From positions 1 to 23,095 of the forward strand of contig CAZUWY010000028.1 of the NCBI GenBank assembly GCA_964624395.1: 23,095 nt of DNA. The letters run 5' to 3'. The notes under the pieces were generated by a model, which made no database searches, was not told the origin of the DNA, and saw only the letters and a program-made list of their open reading frames with translations. A program made the translations under genes and the position numbers. This document shows, piece after piece, positions 15,330 through 22,545 of the stretch (within the stretch, counting starts at the first letter, position 1; every line of letters begins with the position of its first letter). Origin of the DNA: UBA1046 sp964624395. GTDB taxonomy: Bacteria; Bacillota; Clostridia; Saccharofermentanales; DTU023.

Positions 15330-16571
15330 ATGTATTGTTCAAGAATTCAAGATCTCGATCCGGAACTTTATGCTGCTATCAGAGGGGAATTAAACCGCCA
15401 GCGGACAAAACTTGAGCTGATCGCTTCAGAGAATTTTGTCAGCCAGGCGATTTTAGAAGTCTGCGGCTCGATCTTGACTAATAAGTATGCCGAAGGATAT
15501 CCGGGCAAACGCTATTACGGCGGCTGTGAATTTGTGGATATCGCTGAACAGCTGGCAATAGACAGAGCCAAAACAATATTTAAAGCAGAACATGCCAATG
15601 TGCAGCCGCATTCAGGCGTTTCAGCCAATACGGCAGTATTTTTTGCCGCCCTAGAGCCGGGCGATAAAATTTTAGGCATGGATTTATCCCACGGCGGTCA
15701 TTTGAGCCACGGCATGAAAATAAGTATCAGCGGGAAATACTTTGAGGCGCATAGCTATAAAGTATCGCCTGTGAACTGCCAGATAGATTATGAGGAATTA
15801 AGAAAGACTGCCCTAGAAGTCAAGCCGAAGATGATTATAGCGGGTGGCAGCGCCTATCCCAGATCCTTGGATTTTGCCGCCTTTGAAGAGATTTCCCAGG
15901 AAGTTTCCGCCTATCTTTTAGTCGATATGGCCCATATTGCCGGCCTGATTGCCGCAGGTCTTCACCAAAATCCAGTGCCCTATGCAGATTTTGTCACCTC
16001 GACCACCCATAAGACCCTAGCGGGTCCCAGAGGCGGCCTGATACTTTGCCGGGAAAAATATGCCAAAAAAATTGACTCGGCAGTATTTCCAGGCATACAG
16101 GGCGGACCTTTGATGCATATTATTGCCGGCAAGGCTGCAGCTTTTAAACAGGCGATGGAGCCTTCATTTGTCACTTACCAAAAGCAGGTTCTAAAAAATG
16201 CCAAAGCATTGGCGAAGGGCCTGATGGACAGGGGGATGAATCTTGTTTCCGGCGGAACGGATACCCATCTTCTTCTTTTGGATCTGCGCGGGACAGGCAT
16301 AAGCGGGAGAGAGCTGCAAGAAAAACTAGATGATGTCAATATAACCTGCAATATGAACACCATTCCTTTTGACAGCGAAAAGCCTACGGTGACCTCGGGC
16401 GTCCGCCTGGGCACACCTGCTTTGACCACCAGAGGCATGAAAGAGGAGGATATGGAGGTTATTGCCGGCCTGATCGTTGACACCATCTTAGACTACGACA
16501 ATAAAAAGGCTGAGATCATTAAGCAGGTGGAAAATCTTTGTGCCCGCTATCCGCTCTATGACGAAATCTAA
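15330..16571 (+). CDS. glyA: Serine hydroxymethyltransferase
   Basis: PLP enzyme interconverting serine and glycine while loading one-carbon units on tetrahydrofolate. The 413-aa protein shows LELIASENFVS (28-38), NKYAEGYPGKRYYGG (51-65), the H-rich LSHGGHLSHG (119-128), LVDMAHIAGLIA (197-208) and the PLP lysine in TSTTHKTLAGPRGG (K228). ATG at 15330 is chosen because GGAGG (15320-15324) lies 5 bases upstream and the protein then begins at the family's usual point; an in-frame start at 15267 would add 21 non-family residues overlapping the promoter. It overlaps the start of rarA by 14 bases. Confidence 0.97.
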   Translation: MYCSRIQDLDPELYAAIRGELNRQRTKLELIASENFVSQAILEVCGSILTNKYAEGYPGKRYYGGCEFVDIAEQLAIDRAKTIFKAEHANVQPHSGVSANTAVFFAALEPGDKILGMDLSHGGHLSHGMKISISGKYFEAHSYKVSPVNCQIDYEELRKTALEVKPKMIIAGGSAYPRSLDFAAFEEISQEVSAYLLVDMAHIAGLIAAGLHQNPVPYADFVTSTTHKTLAGPRGGLILCREKYAKKIDSAVFPGIQGGPLMHIIAGKAAAFKQAMEPSFVTYQKQVLKNAKALAKGLMDRGMNLVSGGTDTHLLLLDLRGTGISGRELQEKLDDVNITCNMNTIPFDSEKPTVTSGVRLGTPALTTRGMKEEDMEVIAGLIVDTILDYDNKKAEIIKQVENLCARYPLYDEI

Positions 16572-17907
16572 GCCGGAGAGCAAAAACCAAGCTTTTAACA
16601 GAAGGGAGCCCTTGGCTTATCGCATGGCTCCTAGAAATCTTGATGAGATTTGGGGCCAAGAGCATATTTTAGCCAAGGGACGGCTTTTACGCAGAATGAT
16701 TGAGGCGGACCGTCTTAGCTCCATTATTCTCTTTGGCCCTCCCGGTACTGGTAAAACCTCTTTGGCCCGTGTAATTGCCCAGACGACAAAGTATAGTTTT
16801 ATCAAGTTAAATGCTGTCACCTCAGGTATAGCAGATATAAAAAGGGTGGTTGAGGATGCTAAAAATCCCATCTTGACTCCGGAGGGCAGGGCGGTTCTCT
16901 TCATTGATGAGATACACCGCTTCAACAAGGCCCAGCAAGATGCCCTGCTGCCCCATGTCGAAAGCGGCAGCCTGATTTTGATCGGTGCCACCACAGAAAA
17001 TCCGTTCTTTGAAGTCAATAAAGCCCTCATTTCCAGATCAACAGTCTTTCAATTGTACCCGTTGTTACAAGAAGATATAATTGAAATAATGAAAAATGCC
17101 CTTCAAGATCCAGACAGAGGATTTGGCTATCTTAAAGTTGAAATCAGTGATGAGGCAATTGAATTTGCAGCAGCCATAGCCAGCGGAGATGCCAGAGTGG
17201 CACTAAATGCATTGGAGCTTGCTGTGATGACCACGGAGCAAGCAGAGGATGGCATAAAAATTGATCTTTCCGTCATGCAGGACTGCCTGCAAAAAAAGGC
17301 GCCTAAATACGATAAGAGTGGTGAAAGCCACTATGACACAATTAGCGCCCTGATCAAGTCTATGCGCGGCAGCGACCCTGATGCCAGCCTTCATTATCTG
17401 GCCAGAGCACTTGAGGCAGGTGAGGATATAAACTTTCTGGCCAGGAGGATTTTGATCTCAGCTGCCGAGGATGTGGGCCTGGCCAATCCGCAGATGCTAA
17501 CCCTTGCCATGTCCGCCTACCAGGCGGTGCAGGCCCTGGGCCTGCCGGAGGCTCAGATTATTTTGGCCGAGGCCGTTGTTGCAGTCGCCAGCAGCCCCAA
17601 ATCCAATCGCAGTTATCTTGCTCTTAAAAAGGCCAGAGAGGATCTGAGAAAAGGGGATATCCCTGAGATTCCCTATCATCTGCGCAATGCGCCGGTGGAG
17701 GCTATGGAGGAAATGGGCTACAGCATAGGCTATCAGTATGACCACGACTTTCCCAAAGCCATATCCTACCAGAGATTTTTACCGGATAAATACGAAGAGG
17801 GCAGTTATTATCAGCCATCTGAAAGCGGCTATGAAGCGAGAATCAAGGACTGGCTGGAGGAGGTAAAAAGTATCAGGGGGGAAGGTAGAAAAAAGATTGA
17901 AGACTAA
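16558..17907 (+). CDS. rarA: Replication-associated recombination protein RarA (MgsA)
   Basis: AAA+ ATPase of the clamp-loader clade that acts at stalled replication forks. The 449-aa protein has PLAYRMAPRNLDEIWGQEH (18-36), Walker A GPPGTGKT (60-67), Walker B VLFIDEIHRFNKAQQDALLP (113-132) and sensor 1 LIGATTENP (141-149). The C-terminal tetramerisation region includes YDTISALIKSMRGSDPDASL and the family end RNAPV...MGYSIGYQY. ATG at 16558 overlaps the glyA end and has no ribosome binding site, so translation may depend on glyA; a shorter start at TTG 16612 is possible. In Bacillota rarA often neighbours cymR and a desulfurase; here iscS follows but no regulator lies between. Confidence 0.94.
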   Translation: MTKSKPESKNQAFNRREPLAYRMAPRNLDEIWGQEHILAKGRLLRRMIEADRLSSIILFGPPGTGKTSLARVIAQTTKYSFIKLNAVTSGIADIKRVVEDAKNPILTPEGRAVLFIDEIHRFNKAQQDALLPHVESGSLILIGATTENPFFEVNKALISRSTVFQLYPLLQEDIIEIMKNALQDPDRGFGYLKVEISDEAIEFAAAIASGDARVALNALELAVMTTEQAEDGIKIDLSVMQDCLQKKAPKYDKSGESHYDTISALIKSMRGSDPDASLHYLARALEAGEDINFLARRILISAAEDVGLANPQMLTLAMSAYQAVQALGLPEAQIILAEAVVAVASSPKSNRSYLALKKAREDLRKGDIPEIPYHLRNAPVEAMEEMGYSIGYQYDHDFPKAISYQRFLPDKYEEGSYYQPSESGYEARIKDWLEEVKSIRGEGRKKIED

Positions 17908-17978
17908 GTAACGCGAGTTACCATGGAATAGTAAATACTGGCTTAATGTTTGATTAGTAACAAAGCATAAAGAATAAA
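17908..17978 (+). promoter_or_regulatory. Weak promoter candidate and short inverted repeat before iscS
   Basis: The 95-base gap holds the inverted repeat GTAAC-GCGA-GTTAC (17908-17921) and a possible promoter TTGATT (17950-17955), 17 bases, AATAAA (17973-17978, 4 of 6). An AGAGGTG-like ribosome binding site precedes iscS. The evidence for each is weak, and no Rrf2-type regulator gene lies here. Confidence 0.25.
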
Positions 17979-18002
17979 AGTACCATTCAGAGGTGTATTT
18001 TA

Positions 18003-19247
18003 ATGGACAAGAAACGCGTATATTTTGATCATGCTTCCACCACGGCGGTGCGGCCTGAGGTTATAGAGGCCATGATGCCTGTAATGGAGAATATATACGG
18101 AAATCCTTCCTCCTTCTACAACGAAGGTTATGAGGCTCATCGCTATCTGGAAGAAGCCAGAGCAAAGATCGCCGATCTCCTGGGCGTGTCGATCAGGCAG
18201 ATATTTTTTACCTCCAGCGGCACTGAGGCGGATAACTGGGCGATCAAGGGAGCAGCTTTTGCTAAAAGAGATCAGGGCAGGCATCTGATCACCAGCAAAA
18301 TTGAGCATCATGCCGTATTACACAGTATGAAAGCCTTGGAGAAGCTGGGCTATGAAGTTACCTATCTTGATGTCGATGGCTATGGTCTGGTTGATCCCGA
18401 AGATGTAAGAAAAGCGATCAGACCTGATACAATCTTGGTCTCAATCATGCTGGCTAATAATGAAATCGGTACTATTCAGCCTGTGGAGGAGATTGCCAAA
18501 ATCTGCCGGGAAAATAAGGTGCTTTGCCATTCGGATGCCGTACAGGCTTTAGGAGCCATCCCTGTAAGACCTTCTGAACTGGGTGTGGACATGCTCTCCT
18601 TTTCCGGACATAAGCTCTATGCTCCCAAGGGAGTTGGCGTAATGTACCTCAGGCAGGGGGTAAGGATAGCCAATCTTATCGACGGCGGCGCCCAGGAGAA
18701 GGGAAGAAGAGCTGGGACTGAAAACACCGCCTTTGCTGTGGCCATGGCCAAGGCCCTGGAGCTGGCCCTGCAGGATATGCCTGAGGAAGCAAAAAGACAG
18801 ATAGCACTGCGAGATGATCTGATCTCCCAGCTGATGGGGAGCATACCCTATGTCAAACTTAACGGGCATCCGATAAAAAGGCTTCCCAACAATATCAATC
18901 TTTCTTTTGAGTTTATAGAAGGTGAGTCAATTCTCTTGCTGTTAAACGAGCTGGGCTACCAGTGCTCCAGCGGTTCAGCCTGTACCTCGGGATCTCTTGA
19001 CCCCTCTCATGTGCTTTTGGGTATTGGACTTTCACATGAAATTGCCCACGGCTCTTTGCGCATAACTCTGGGCAGAGAAAATACCAAGGAAGATATAGAT
19101 AGATTTGCCCGTGATCTGCCAGCGATCATTGAAAGACTTCGGCTGATGTCACCTTTGTATGCTGACTTTAGACGCGGGAAGATAAAGAATATAATTCCTG
19201 AACAAGGAACTAATTTGTTGAAAGGGGATTTAAAGTATGGAATATAG
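18003..19247 (+). CDS. iscS: Cysteine desulfurase for Fe-S cluster assembly
   Basis: A 414-aa PLP-dependent desulfurase. It shows VYFDHASTTAVRPEV (6-20), NPSSFYNEG (34-42), TSSGTEADNWAIKG (70-83), EHHAVL (101-106), HSDAVQALG (176-184), the PLP lysine in SGHKLYAPKG (K204) and the catalytic cysteine in SSGSACTSGS (C327). The long SACTSGS loop is typical of the IscS/NifS group that hands sulfur to a scaffold. The downstream iscU overlaps it by 11 bases, so the two proteins are likely made together to build Fe-S clusters. This is the second desulfurase in the window and is distinct from the ThiI-linked one. A C-terminal tail of about 25 residues extends past the core. Confidence 0.95.
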   Translation: MDKKRVYFDHASTTAVRPEVIEAMMPVMENIYGNPSSFYNEGYEAHRYLEEARAKIADLLGVSIRQIFFTSSGTEADNWAIKGAAFAKRDQGRHLITSKIEHHAVLHSMKALEKLGYEVTYLDVDGYGLVDPEDVRKAIRPDTILVSIMLANNEIGTIQPVEEIAKICRENKVLCHSDAVQALGAIPVRPSELGVDMLSFSGHKLYAPKGVGVMYLRQGVRIANLIDGGAQEKGRRAGTENTAFAVAMAKALELALQDMPEEAKRQIALRDDLISQLMGSIPYVKLNGHPIKRLPNNINLSFEFIEGESILLLLNELGYQCSSGSACTSGSLDPSHVLLGIGLSHEIAHGSLRITLGRENTKEDIDRFARDLPAIIERLRLMSPLYADFRRGKIKNIIPEQGTNLLKGDLKYGI

Positions 19248-19704
19248 TAAAAAGGTAATGGATCATTTCCTCAACCCTAGAAATGTCGGCGAGATTGAAG
19301 ATGCCACTGTTACAGGCACCGTGGGCAATCCCACCTGCGGTGATATTATGCGGATGGATCTAAAGATTGAAAATGATATCATTGTTGATGCCAAATTTAT
19401 GACCTTTGGCTGTGGCTCCGCCATTGCCACCAGCAGCATGGCAACTGAGCTGATTATTGGCAAAACTGTCCAGGAAGCCCTTGATCTGACTAATCGAGCA
19501 GTGGCTGATGCCTTAGATGGCCTGCCGCCGATCAAGATGCACTGTTCGCTTCTGGCGGAACAGGCTGTAAAGAAAGCCATTTACCAGTATTATCTGGATA
19601 ACGATCTTTTGACGGAAGAAAATAAGCATCTCTTTGCCAATATAGATGATGATGCCCATGATCATGGTGACGAACTAGATCTGCCGGGACTTGAAAACCG
19701 CTGA
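19237..19704 (+). CDS. iscU: Fe-S cluster scaffold IscU/NifU N-terminal type
   Basis: Scaffold on which [2Fe-2S] clusters form from IscS sulfur. The three ligand cysteines are present: C34 in NPTCGD, C59 in FGCGSAIA and C103 in KMHCSLLAEQ, with the usual Asp36. The 155-aa length exceeds the usual 125-130; the last 25 or so residues form an acidic, His-containing tail (IDDDAHDHGDELD) of unknown use, perhaps metal binding. ATG at 19237 lies inside the end of iscS with AAAG nearby. The stop TGA adjoins the stop of the convergent recombinase gene, leaving no room for a terminator. mnmA, often next to this pair in Bacillota, is absent here. Confidence 0.96.
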   Translation: MEYSKKVMDHFLNPRNVGEIEDATVTGTVGNPTCGDIMRMDLKIENDIIVDAKFMTFGCGSAIATSSMATELIIGKTVQEALDLTNRAVADALDGLPPIKMHCSLLAEQAVKKAIYQYYLDNDLLTEENKHLFANIDDDAHDHGDELDLPGLENR

Positions 19705-20703
19705 TCAATCCGCTTCGTCTTTTTGAAGCCTGCGCACAGTGCTGAGTGGATTTCTCTCTACAGCATCGTGCAGGGCTTCTTTTTTTGTATGAGTGTAGAT
19801 CTCAGTGGTGGCGACACTTTCGTGTCCCAGAATCATCTGCAGATTCCTGATATCCACCTGACCATATTGATACATCAGGGTGGCTGCGGTGTGGCGCAGC
19901 TTATGGGTTGAATAGCGCTTGGGATCGATGCCGGCGGCCAGCATATTTTTTCTGATAATGTTTTGCACGGCACGTGGACCGATTCTCTTGCCCAGCCTGC
20001 TGATAAAGAGGGCATCCTTATCACTGTCCTTGGGTTTGATGCGGTCAGGATAATAGTCATTCAGGGCTGCAACACAGGCGGCGTTCAGATAAATTGTTCT
20101 CTCTTTGCCGCCCTTGCCCATGACCAAAAGAGTGTCTTCGCGAATAGCGGAAATATTGATGCTGCAAAGCTCTGAAAGTCTGAGCCCGCAGTTTAAAAAG
20201 AGAGTGATTATACAGTAGTCTCTGCTGCGATAAGCTTCCTCTGTTTCTTCGGCTGCGGCCAGAAGATTTTTACTGTCGTGCAAAGAGAGGTAGCGGGGAA
20301 GGCGTTTGAGCTGCTTGGGCATTTCCAGATTGGCCGCTGGATTTTCCTCCAGCAGATTTACCTTGGTTGTCAAGTAATGAAAAAAAGAACGAATGGCTGA
20401 AATATGCCTGGATCTGGTGGCGGCACTGTTTTTTCTTTCTGTGCTCAGCCAGCTGATATATAGGTAGAGATCACTTAAACTGATGGCTTTTAAAAAATTA
20501 TCGTCTGCTAAAGAAAGATCAATTTCCTCCCAGTCCAAACTAGCTGCAGCAGCTATTTTTCTTTTGAGGAGAAAACGCAAAAAAAGCGTAAGATCATAGC
20601 GGTACTCCCTTATGGTGGCGGCGGATCTCTCTCTGATGGCCTGAAAATAGCCCAGAAAATCCTCAAGTCTTTGGCAGTTTTTCGCATTTAAGGCAGAATT
20701 CAT
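19705..20703 (-). CDS. Tyrosine recombinase of the XerC/XerD family
   Basis: A 332-aa site-specific recombinase that cuts and rejoins DNA through a phosphotyrosine. An N-terminal SAM-like core-binding domain (about 12-125, with ATIREYRYDLTLFLRFL and SRHISAIRSFFHYL) precedes the catalytic domain. Expected active-site residues are R175 in GLRLSEL, K197 in GKGGKER, H267 and R270 in THKLRHTAA, H294 in LGHES and the nucleophile Y303 in IYTHT. Size and composition fit the chromosomal Xer group that resolves chromosome dimers, rather than a large phage integrase. ATG at 20703 follows AGGAG. It is divergent from the exporter gene and convergent with iscU. A dif-like 28-bp site lies about 1.8 kb away. 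Whether it is XerC, XerD or another relative cannot be settled by eye. Confidence 0.92.
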   Translation of the reverse strand: MNSALNAKNCQRLEDFLGYFQAIRERSAATIREYRYDLTLFLRFLLKRKIAAAASLDWEEIDLSLADDNFLKAISLSDLYLYISWLSTERKNSAATRSRHISAIRSFFHYLTTKVNLLEENPAANLEMPKQLKRLPRYLSLHDSKNLLAAAEETEEAYRSRDYCIITLFLNCGLRLSELCSINISAIREDTLLVMGKGGKERTIYLNAACVAALNDYYPDRIKPKDSDKDALFISRLGKRIGPRAVQNIIRKNMLAAGIDPKRYSTHKLRHTAATLMYQYGQVDIRNLQMILGHESVATTEIYTHTKKEALHDAVERNPLSTVRRLQKDEAD

Positions 20704-20764
20704 ATTGCTCCTAGAGTTTTAAGCTAATTAAAGATAACTTTTTCAAATTTTCCTACTGGCTATT

Positions 20765-20794
20765 ATTATGCCCGGGCAGAGATATTGGTAGCAA
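20765..20794 (-). promoter_or_regulatory. Candidate promoter of the Xer recombinase, with a palindrome
   Basis: On the - strand TTGCTA (20794-20789), an 18-base spacer and CATAAT (20770-20765, 5 of 6) form a possible promoter. A perfect 10-base palindrome TGCCCGGGCA (20769-20778) touches the -10 and lies in the spacer, a position suited to a repressor. The -35 overlaps that of the divergent promoter. Confidence 0.4.
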
Positions 20795-20815
20795 TGCCCT
20801 TGAATATATTATAAT
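20785..20815 (+). promoter_or_regulatory. Candidate promoter of the exporter gene
   Basis: A perfect -10 TATAAT (20810-20815) with TTGGTA (20785-20790) 19 bases upstream. Transcription would start near 20822, about 37 bases before the ATG. The spacer is longer than ideal, but the -10 is perfect and the region is A+T-rich. Confidence 0.55.
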
Positions 20816-20858
20816 GATCTTTGTTTTACATAAGGATTACAAAAGGGGAGGGTAGAAG

Positions 20859-22130
20859 ATGGCAAAGGGTAAAACTGTTGAAAATGAGATCATTAATCTT
20901 GCTGCATTGGTTGGCACTGGTCTCCTGGAAAGCAGGGCGGAGACATATCGCGTCGAAGAGAGCATGCAGTGCATCCTAGAAAGCTACAGCGAATATCTTT
21001 CCAATATCCAAGTCTTTGCCATCACCCATTATTTTATCCTTTCCGCAGATGATAGGGAAGGCAAGACCATTGTTGTCACCCGAAACGTCAGAGATGCCGA
21101 TACCAATCTCAATAAGGTGGACCTGCTAAACAATATCACCAGAATGATCTGTCAACATGCACCTGAGCCTAAAGAAGCTCTCAAAGAAGTGGAAGAAATT
21201 CTAGCTCTGCCCAGATATTCCTTGCCTATCTATACCGGGGCAGTTGCCCTGACCGGTTTTTCCTTTACCTTGCTTTTAGGTGCCAGCATTCTGCCTGCCA
21301 TCTGGGCCGCACTGGTTTCCTCTTTTCTCATGTACCTGGTCATTCCCTTGCAAAAATTGGGCGGCAACCGGCTTTTTATCAATATCATCAGGGGCTTTAT
21401 GGTCTATTTGCTCTTATATCCGGTGGTTTTTACCCAGTATGCCGCTCAGATACATCTGATGATAGCGGGTTCTTTTATGTATCTTTTCCCGGGCATACTT
21501 TTAGTTAACAGCATCAGAGATTTGATCTCAATCGATTATCTTGCCGGCCTGATAAAGCTGATAGAGACTATCTTATCGGCCTCTGCTATCGCTGTGGGTA
21601 CGGGCATAGCCTCAGCTGTCTTAGATCTGATTTTCAGAAGTCAGCAGGGATTATTACCTTCCTTGGACTCAATAAATCCTTCAAATCCGCTCTCTTTTAT
21701 GATTGCCACTCTGGCAGTTTTTGCCTTTATGCTGATTTTTGACGTCAGGAGAATTTTGCCTCTTCTGGCGGGTAGTGTAGGAGGGGGGATCTGCTGGCTA
21801 ATCTATGCTTTCGCCAGCCAGGTCAAGGGCTTTAACTTTGCCATACCAGTTCTTTTGGCCACATTGTTCTTGGCTGCTTATTCAGAATTAATGGCCAGAC
21901 TAACGAAAAAACCGGCTACCGTCTATTTGACAGCAGGCCTTTATACAATTGTGCCCGGTTATGAAATCTACCGGGCGATGAATTTTTTCATCACCGCCCA
22001 GCAGGGAGATTTCATCAATAGCATCATGAGAGCATTTTTTATCACAGGCACCCTGGCTTTGGGGATAATGATAGTCTCAGCAATTGCCAGGCTCTATTAC
22101 AGCAAGAAAAGTATTCAGATTAAAACTTAA
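20859..22130 (+). CDS. Fused ThrE-type threonine/serine exporter
   Basis: A 423-aa integral membrane protein. Residues about 10-260 match the ThrE/YjjP half: a soluble N-terminal segment with SRAETYRVEESM (25-36), then helices including PGILLVNSIRDLISIDYLAG (211-230). Residues about 278-415 match the smaller ThrE_2/YjjB half, with LFLAAYSELMARLTKKPATV and the VPGYEIYRAM segment. About ten transmembrane helices are visible as hydrophobic runs. Relatives export threonine and serine; in many Bacillota the halves are two adjacent genes, and here they are one polypeptide. ATG at 20859 follows GGGGAGGG. Substrate specificity is inferred from the family only. No terminator lies immediately downstream. 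Confidence 0.85.
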   Translation: MAKGKTVENEIINLAALVGTGLLESRAETYRVEESMQCILESYSEYLSNIQVFAITHYFILSADDREGKTIVVTRNVRDADTNLNKVDLLNNITRMICQHAPEPKEALKEVEEILALPRYSLPIYTGAVALTGFSFTLLLGASILPAIWAALVSSFLMYLVIPLQKLGGNRLFINIIRGFMVYLLLYPVVFTQYAAQIHLMIAGSFMYLFPGILLVNSIRDLISIDYLAGLIKLIETILSASAIAVGTGIASAVLDLIFRSQQGLLPSLDSINPSNPLSFMIATLAVFAFMLIFDVRRILPLLAGSVGGGICWLIYAFASQVKGFNFAIPVLLATLFLAAYSELMARLTKKPATVYLTAGLYTIVPGYEIYRAMNFFITAQQGDFINSIMRAFFITGTLALGIMIVSAIARLYYSKKSIQIKT

Positions 22131-22340
22131 GAGATCAAGCTTAGAAGCGAGACCAAATAACAGGCAAGACAAAATTAGGCAACTCCAAAATCAAACCATA
22201 CAAATCATTTAGCCTAATCAATTCAAACTGAGTCGAGTACAAGCCAATTAAATCAAACTCATCCCAACAGGAGCAAATCCAATTCAATCCAACCAGCCCA
22301 ATCTAATTCTCCAATTTCACTCACTCAAATCCAGCACGAT

Positions 22341-22375
22341 CCAATCCAATCCAATCCAATCCAATCCAATCCAAT
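22341..22375 (+). repeat. Pentanucleotide tandem repeat (CCAAT)7
   Basis: Seven perfect consecutive CCAAT units. The preceding bases contain imperfect units in the same 5-base phase, such as AATCC, AATTC, AATCC, AACCA at about 22276-22295, which suggests an older and longer array. It is not inside a gene. Confidence 0.97.
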
Positions 22376-22384
22376 GCTTCTATC

Positions 22385-22416
22385 TTGTCAGTCATTTAAT
22401 TTATCTGACTGCACAA
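22385..22416. repeat. Inverted repeat, 10-bp stem with one bulge
   Basis: TTGTCAGTCA (22385-22394) pairs with TGACTG-C-ACAA (22406-22416, one bulged C) around an 11-base A+T loop. There is no T-run on either side, so it is not an ordinary terminator. It begins 10 bases after the CCAAT tract. Confidence 0.7.
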
Positions 22417-22420
22417 AGAA

Positions 22421-22440
22421 GAAGGGAGCCCCTTCAGTTT
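22421..22440 (+). terminator. Weak terminator candidate
   Basis: GAAGGG (22421-22426) pairs with CCCTTC (22430-22435) around a 3-base loop and is followed by AGTTTGTTCTT. The T-run is interrupted. If active it would be the first stop for transcripts from the exporter gene, about 300 bases after its stop codon. Confidence 0.35.
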
Positions 22441-22473
22441 GTTCTTGTAAACGGCCAAATTGAAATAAATCGT

Positions 22474-22501
22474 ACTTCGCAAAATATAAGTTTTGCGAAG
22501 T
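22474..22501. other. dif: Candidate Xer recombination (dif-like) site
   Basis: Perfect 11-base arms ACTTCGCAAAA (22474-22484) and TTTTGCGAAGT (22491-22501) flank the 6-base centre TATAAG. The 11-6-11 layout and 28-bp length are exactly those of bacterial dif sites. Compared with the Bacillus subtilis dif as I recall it, 19 of 28 positions agree, including the first five bases ACTTC. The arms are more symmetric than a normal dif, and no T-run follows, which argues against a terminator. A Xer-family gene is about 1.8 kb away. A regulator's operator remains possible. Confidence 0.45.
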
Positions 22502-22519
22502 TGAATGGAGGATAAAAAT

Positions 22520-22545
22520 TACCTCCCGCTTAAAGGAGGTATTTT
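22520..22545. terminator. Bidirectional terminator candidate
   Basis: TACCTCC (22520-22526) pairs with GGAGGTA (22535-22541) around an 8-base loop. On the + strand TTTT follows; on the - strand the stem is followed by ATTTTTA. It suits ending transcripts of the - strand gene that stops at 22619 and + strand transcripts from the exporter. Confidence 0.6.

Noticed and set aside
19723..20175. + strand reading frames opposite the recombinase
   Set aside because: They are short, lack ribosome sites, and lie antisense to a clearly real gene with intact catalytic residues.
19705..20703. Phage or element integrase with attachment sites
   Set aside because: No phage, conjugation or transposon genes are near, no tRNA or direct-repeat att sites were seen, and size and motifs fit the chromosomal Xer group better.
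22341..22375. CRISPR array
   Set aside because: Units are 5 bases with no spacers and no cas genes are present; it is a simple tandem repeat.
22474..22501. Rho-independent terminator
   Set aside because: The stem is strong, but TGAATGGAGG follows on the + strand and ACGATTTATT on the - strand, with no T-run next to the stem.
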